Part shown: positions 60,780 through 64,000 of the stretch, piece after piece
How positions within the stretch are numbered: position 1 is the first letter of the stretch
Layout of the letters: the number at the start of each line of letters is the position of its first letter
NCBI GenBank assembly: GCA_963691655.1
Contig: OY829326.1
Location: forward strand, 93,923,235-93,987,234
Source of the DNA: Toxonevra muliebris
Lineage: Eukaryota; Arthropoda; Insecta; Diptera; Pallopteridae
Direction of reading: 5' to 3'
Length of the DNA stretch: 64,000 bases
Position numbers and translations under genes: made by a program
Notes under the pieces: generated by a model
Told to the model about the DNA's origin: nothing
Seen by the model: the letters and a program-made list of their open reading frames with translations, nothing else
Database searches by the model: none

Positions 60780-63700
60780 CCCCTAAACGGTCGGTTAGGA
60801 TCGCAATATTTTCTTATATTAATATCCTATAGTAAAATAAACGCTATATTCTTTACCTAGTATTAAGTTTCCTTATGTTCTCAACTTAATTCTGACTAAT
60901 TTCAATAACGTTTTAGTAAAACAAAAAATTCACACTACACTCAAGTTATAATTTAACTTATGTACTATAATTCCAAAAGAAGTTTCCATGCAGTCTGGTA
61001 ATAAAATGGAATTATTTATTAATTTATGTATTTCTTTTTTAAATATTAAATAATATTTTCTAATAGCTAAAAAAAAGAAATAAATATAAAAAACTCCGAA
61101 AGAATTAATTCAATAAAATTGTCACGAAACCAAAACTGGCCGCTGCTGCCAAACTTGTTGGCCATGAATAAGACATAAGAAACAAGAACAAGTTAGCGAC
61201 TTTGAGTCGCTAAAATGTTTTAAAGTGACAGTCTCGCCAACTAAAATGCGAGTATCTCTAAATTAAATTCACACATCGATCTCGATGTTGCGTTCTTGTG
61301 AAGAAAAATAAAATTAGTGCACTTTAGTTGCCATAAATTTTATGTTTTTATTTATGCGAGTACCAGACTCAGGTTTGCAATTAAACGCAGAAGCCCGAAA
61401 GGGGCGTTCTTGATACTAAACACTTTGTGTTAACTTGGCAATTTGAATGAAAATCGGCAGCAGAAGGGGTGGGGCGGCCGCTGATATCACATCGTTTCAT
61501 AAAATTGCCAAAGTGTCTTTGGTAAATGCCGCACGCTACTAGCCGACACTGACTAGCCGCTGCTGACTGACTTTGCATTTTATGTTCGTTCATTTAACGT
61601 TAAGTGCATTTGTTGTAATTTATGTTGTTGCTTGTTGATTGTTGTTGCTCGCTAAAACATATTTCTACTAATTGCTAATGATTTCTTTGAAATGCGCCTG
61701 CTGCATACGAGTATATTACACAGTTAATAAAGCAAAAACAAAATCCAACTTCAAATGCGATTGCGCGCGGGCGGGTCTTTTTATTGACTTCTGCTGCCGC
61801 CTCTTTTTGCAGTTACTTCGCCGTCATTAACATCATTGAAAGTAAAATTAACTTAACACATTGGAATATGTACACATCAGTTTCTCTTTTATTTCTCTCT
61901 TTTATGTTGTTGTTGCTCTTGGTTTTTTATTTTTTTTTTATTTATGTCATTTCACTATACTCGACAATACATACATGGGGCACTCATATGCATATGCAAG
62001 TAGTTGTTATTGTTGCTGTTTTTTGTAGCTAATAAAATATTCTAAAAGCGCACGCGCAAATGTTTCTGCCACTTGAATGGTTGTTGCTGTTGTATTTGTC
62101 GCCATCGGACTTGCACTCGTTGCGTTGTATTACGAAAGTTCAATGACAAAGAATCTTAGACTTTGGCCCTAAGGGAGAATGTAAAAAAAGAAAAAAAATC
62201 TTTATACTTTAGTGTTGAATGTAATTCTTTGTTGGGGGCGAGCGAATACATACATACATAAATATTAATTTCATTCTTATGTAGTATATTCTTAAGCAAT
62301 TTTGGTACTGATGAAGTATATGAAACGAAAAATATAAAATTTATACAGACATGGGCGGATCAAGCATTAATCCACTTCGGCCTGCTGTTCGATTAATCGA
62401 GCAGCATCTTTGAAAATTCGTCAAAAATACATTTATAAATTTAGAACTTCTGTACATATAAACAGACATATTTTTTTGAAAGATGGTTTTGAAAATCAAC
62501 AAAAAATAGTCAAATTAATTACTTTGTATTTGAAACGAGAAATTCACTTAGATAAAATATCAAACTTAATGAAGAAATTATAACTTCACAGGGCCTCAAA
62601 TATTTTTAAGAGGCTACAGCTGACCAAACTTTTAGAAAAAACATGGATAAATAAGTAAAATGTAACAAAAATGCATATTTTCCAAATTTCGCTGTCTTTA
62701 GCTTTTAAAATACTGTGTTAAATACATTTTGCTGATAATGAAGCGTAGAAATATTTACACCTTCTCGGGGAAAACCAAAAACTAACACCCTCTAAAATTC
62801 AGAAACAAATATCATTTATTTTTGTAAGTACTAAAATCTTTTTTGAAGATATTTGGAAATTTTGATTTGAAAATTGGATCATGGCATTTAGTACCGCACC
62901 AAAATGGCTGAAAATAGTTCGTTTATAGATATTCGTTTATGCCAATAAATCTTTATGGCGATTCACTAGATAACTCGCCGCGGCGACCTTACATATCACA
63001 ATATCGTCCTTTGCTAAGATGTTCAAAAAGGAAAATTAAAAATTTCCGGGAAAAATGTATATTCTCTCTCTCAACCTTATAGAAGAAAAAACCAAATCAC
63101 ATCGCCGAAATATTATCTTTTCCATTTGTTTACTGTCATGATGGCGATGCTCTCATTTTTTCTTTCAATGGGATGGATTTTATGGTTATTCGTCAGCGGT
63201 CGTCGCCCCAATTGTGTTCGCACTGTTATCATTTTGATGATGTAATAATTTTGGCTTTTTCCTTCTATTCTCTCTCCTTTTTTCATTTTGGTACCAAATG
63301 TACTCTTTTTATTTCTTATTTCTTGTTTAAATTTGGAGATATTTATATAGAAATTTTATGAGATATTAGGGTTTTAAACCAGTTTTCAAAGACAGTTTGA
63401 GCTTAAACTGTTTCTTAAAATAATAAAATTACTGTTTTTCGGGTAAAATAGAAAAGAGTACTAGCGGATCCTAGGGAGGAGGGGGCGAGTTGGGGAGGGT
63501 TGGGGATAAATCCCCCTTTACCCTTGAAGATCTCATGCATTTTGATCGTTAGTCATAAATCAAAAAAAAAAAAAATAAATATTTAAAAGGTCGAATACCT
63601 CTCCTTCGGAAATATCTGGGTGCACTAGTGGTAGAAATTATTTACAGCCACTCTAACTTGGCAACGAAGACTGACAATTCTATTTTTTTAACACGCTACT

Positions 63701-64000
63701 TTCATTGTGAGGCAATCGTGAGTTAGTTATTATTAGTAAAGCAATTACAAAAACGTTTTGGTTTTTAGACTTTAAAGGTTTTTCCTAATACCCCATCGAT
63801 TAAACAATTTCTAAATTTTTATAATTTCCCTTTTCGGTTTTAGTTTTTTTTTAGAATGGTAGAAATATTATATAAAAAAAATAAATTCGTGCCTATATAA
63901 AAAAAATGGCGTGTTCCGATGATTTTAGGACCCTTTTATTTTTTACACTCATTTTCTATCTGCACAATATGGTAAGCGTAGTCAGTACTATTAGATAGGA
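60780..64000. other. Gene-poor interval to the right edge
   Basis: No exon recognised. A perfect hairpin TTAGCGACT-TTG-AGTCGCTAA lies at 61193-61213. The part at 61370-62110 has more balanced composition and several clustered motifs, possibly regulatory. A G-rich run (GGGAGGAGGGGGCGAG) lies at 63474-63490. Confidence 0.4.

Noticed and set aside
1..64000. CRISPR arrays, operons, prokaryotic promoters
   Set aside because: The DNA is clearly eukaryotic; no regularly spaced direct repeats were seen.

Overview
The window is AT-rich animal DNA, most likely from a higher dipteran fly. Support: short introns with GT-AG borders, a fragment of insect mitochondrial ND6, tRNA-type SINEs resembling those I associate with tephritid fruit flies, and dense hAT, Tc1/mariner, PIF/Harbinger, Helitron and LINE debris. 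A tephritid is my best guess, not a proof.

Genes occupy only the first 20 kb. On the minus strand at the left edge is the 5' half of the calcyclin-binding protein gene (CacyBP; three exons seen). Two transposase-like PIF/Harbinger genes lie on the plus strand: A (4342-5810) and B (19069-20355). They share the same three-exon structure, have full-length open frames and have lost key catalytic acidic residues. Between them on the minus strand are two intact Myb/SANT-like (trihelix) genes of the kind that form the second protein of Harbinger elements: SANT1 (7025-11052) and SANT2 (13755-15133). SANT1's first intron contains a 2.4-kb Helitron. SANT2 begins with two exons copied from CacyBP, spliced in phase onto the SANT exons, so it appears to be a new chimeric gene. 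A degenerate third Harbinger module (5801-6820) follows gene A.

In active Harbinger elements the SANT-like protein partners the transposase in DNA binding and nuclear import. The arrangement here (two such pairs, frames open, nuclease residues lost, no terminal repeats found) suggests host-recruited DNA-binding proteins, comparable to the domesticated PIF-like genes known in Drosophila and the HARBI1/NAIF1 pair of vertebrates. That recruitment is inference.

The gene intervals are filled with small non-autonomous elements: TA-flanked MITEs, palindromic MITEs present two or three times, a pogo-like MITE, a hAT MITE and SINEs. From about 22 kb to the right edge I recognise no host coding exon. 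This 41 kb holds two hAT elements with perfect 8-bp target duplications (one carrying the ND6 fragment), LINE relics, two Tc1-type transposase pseudogenes, a large inverted repeat, a 120-bp tandem repeat, microsatellites and long AT-rich stretches. It could be a long intron or intergenic regulatory DNA.
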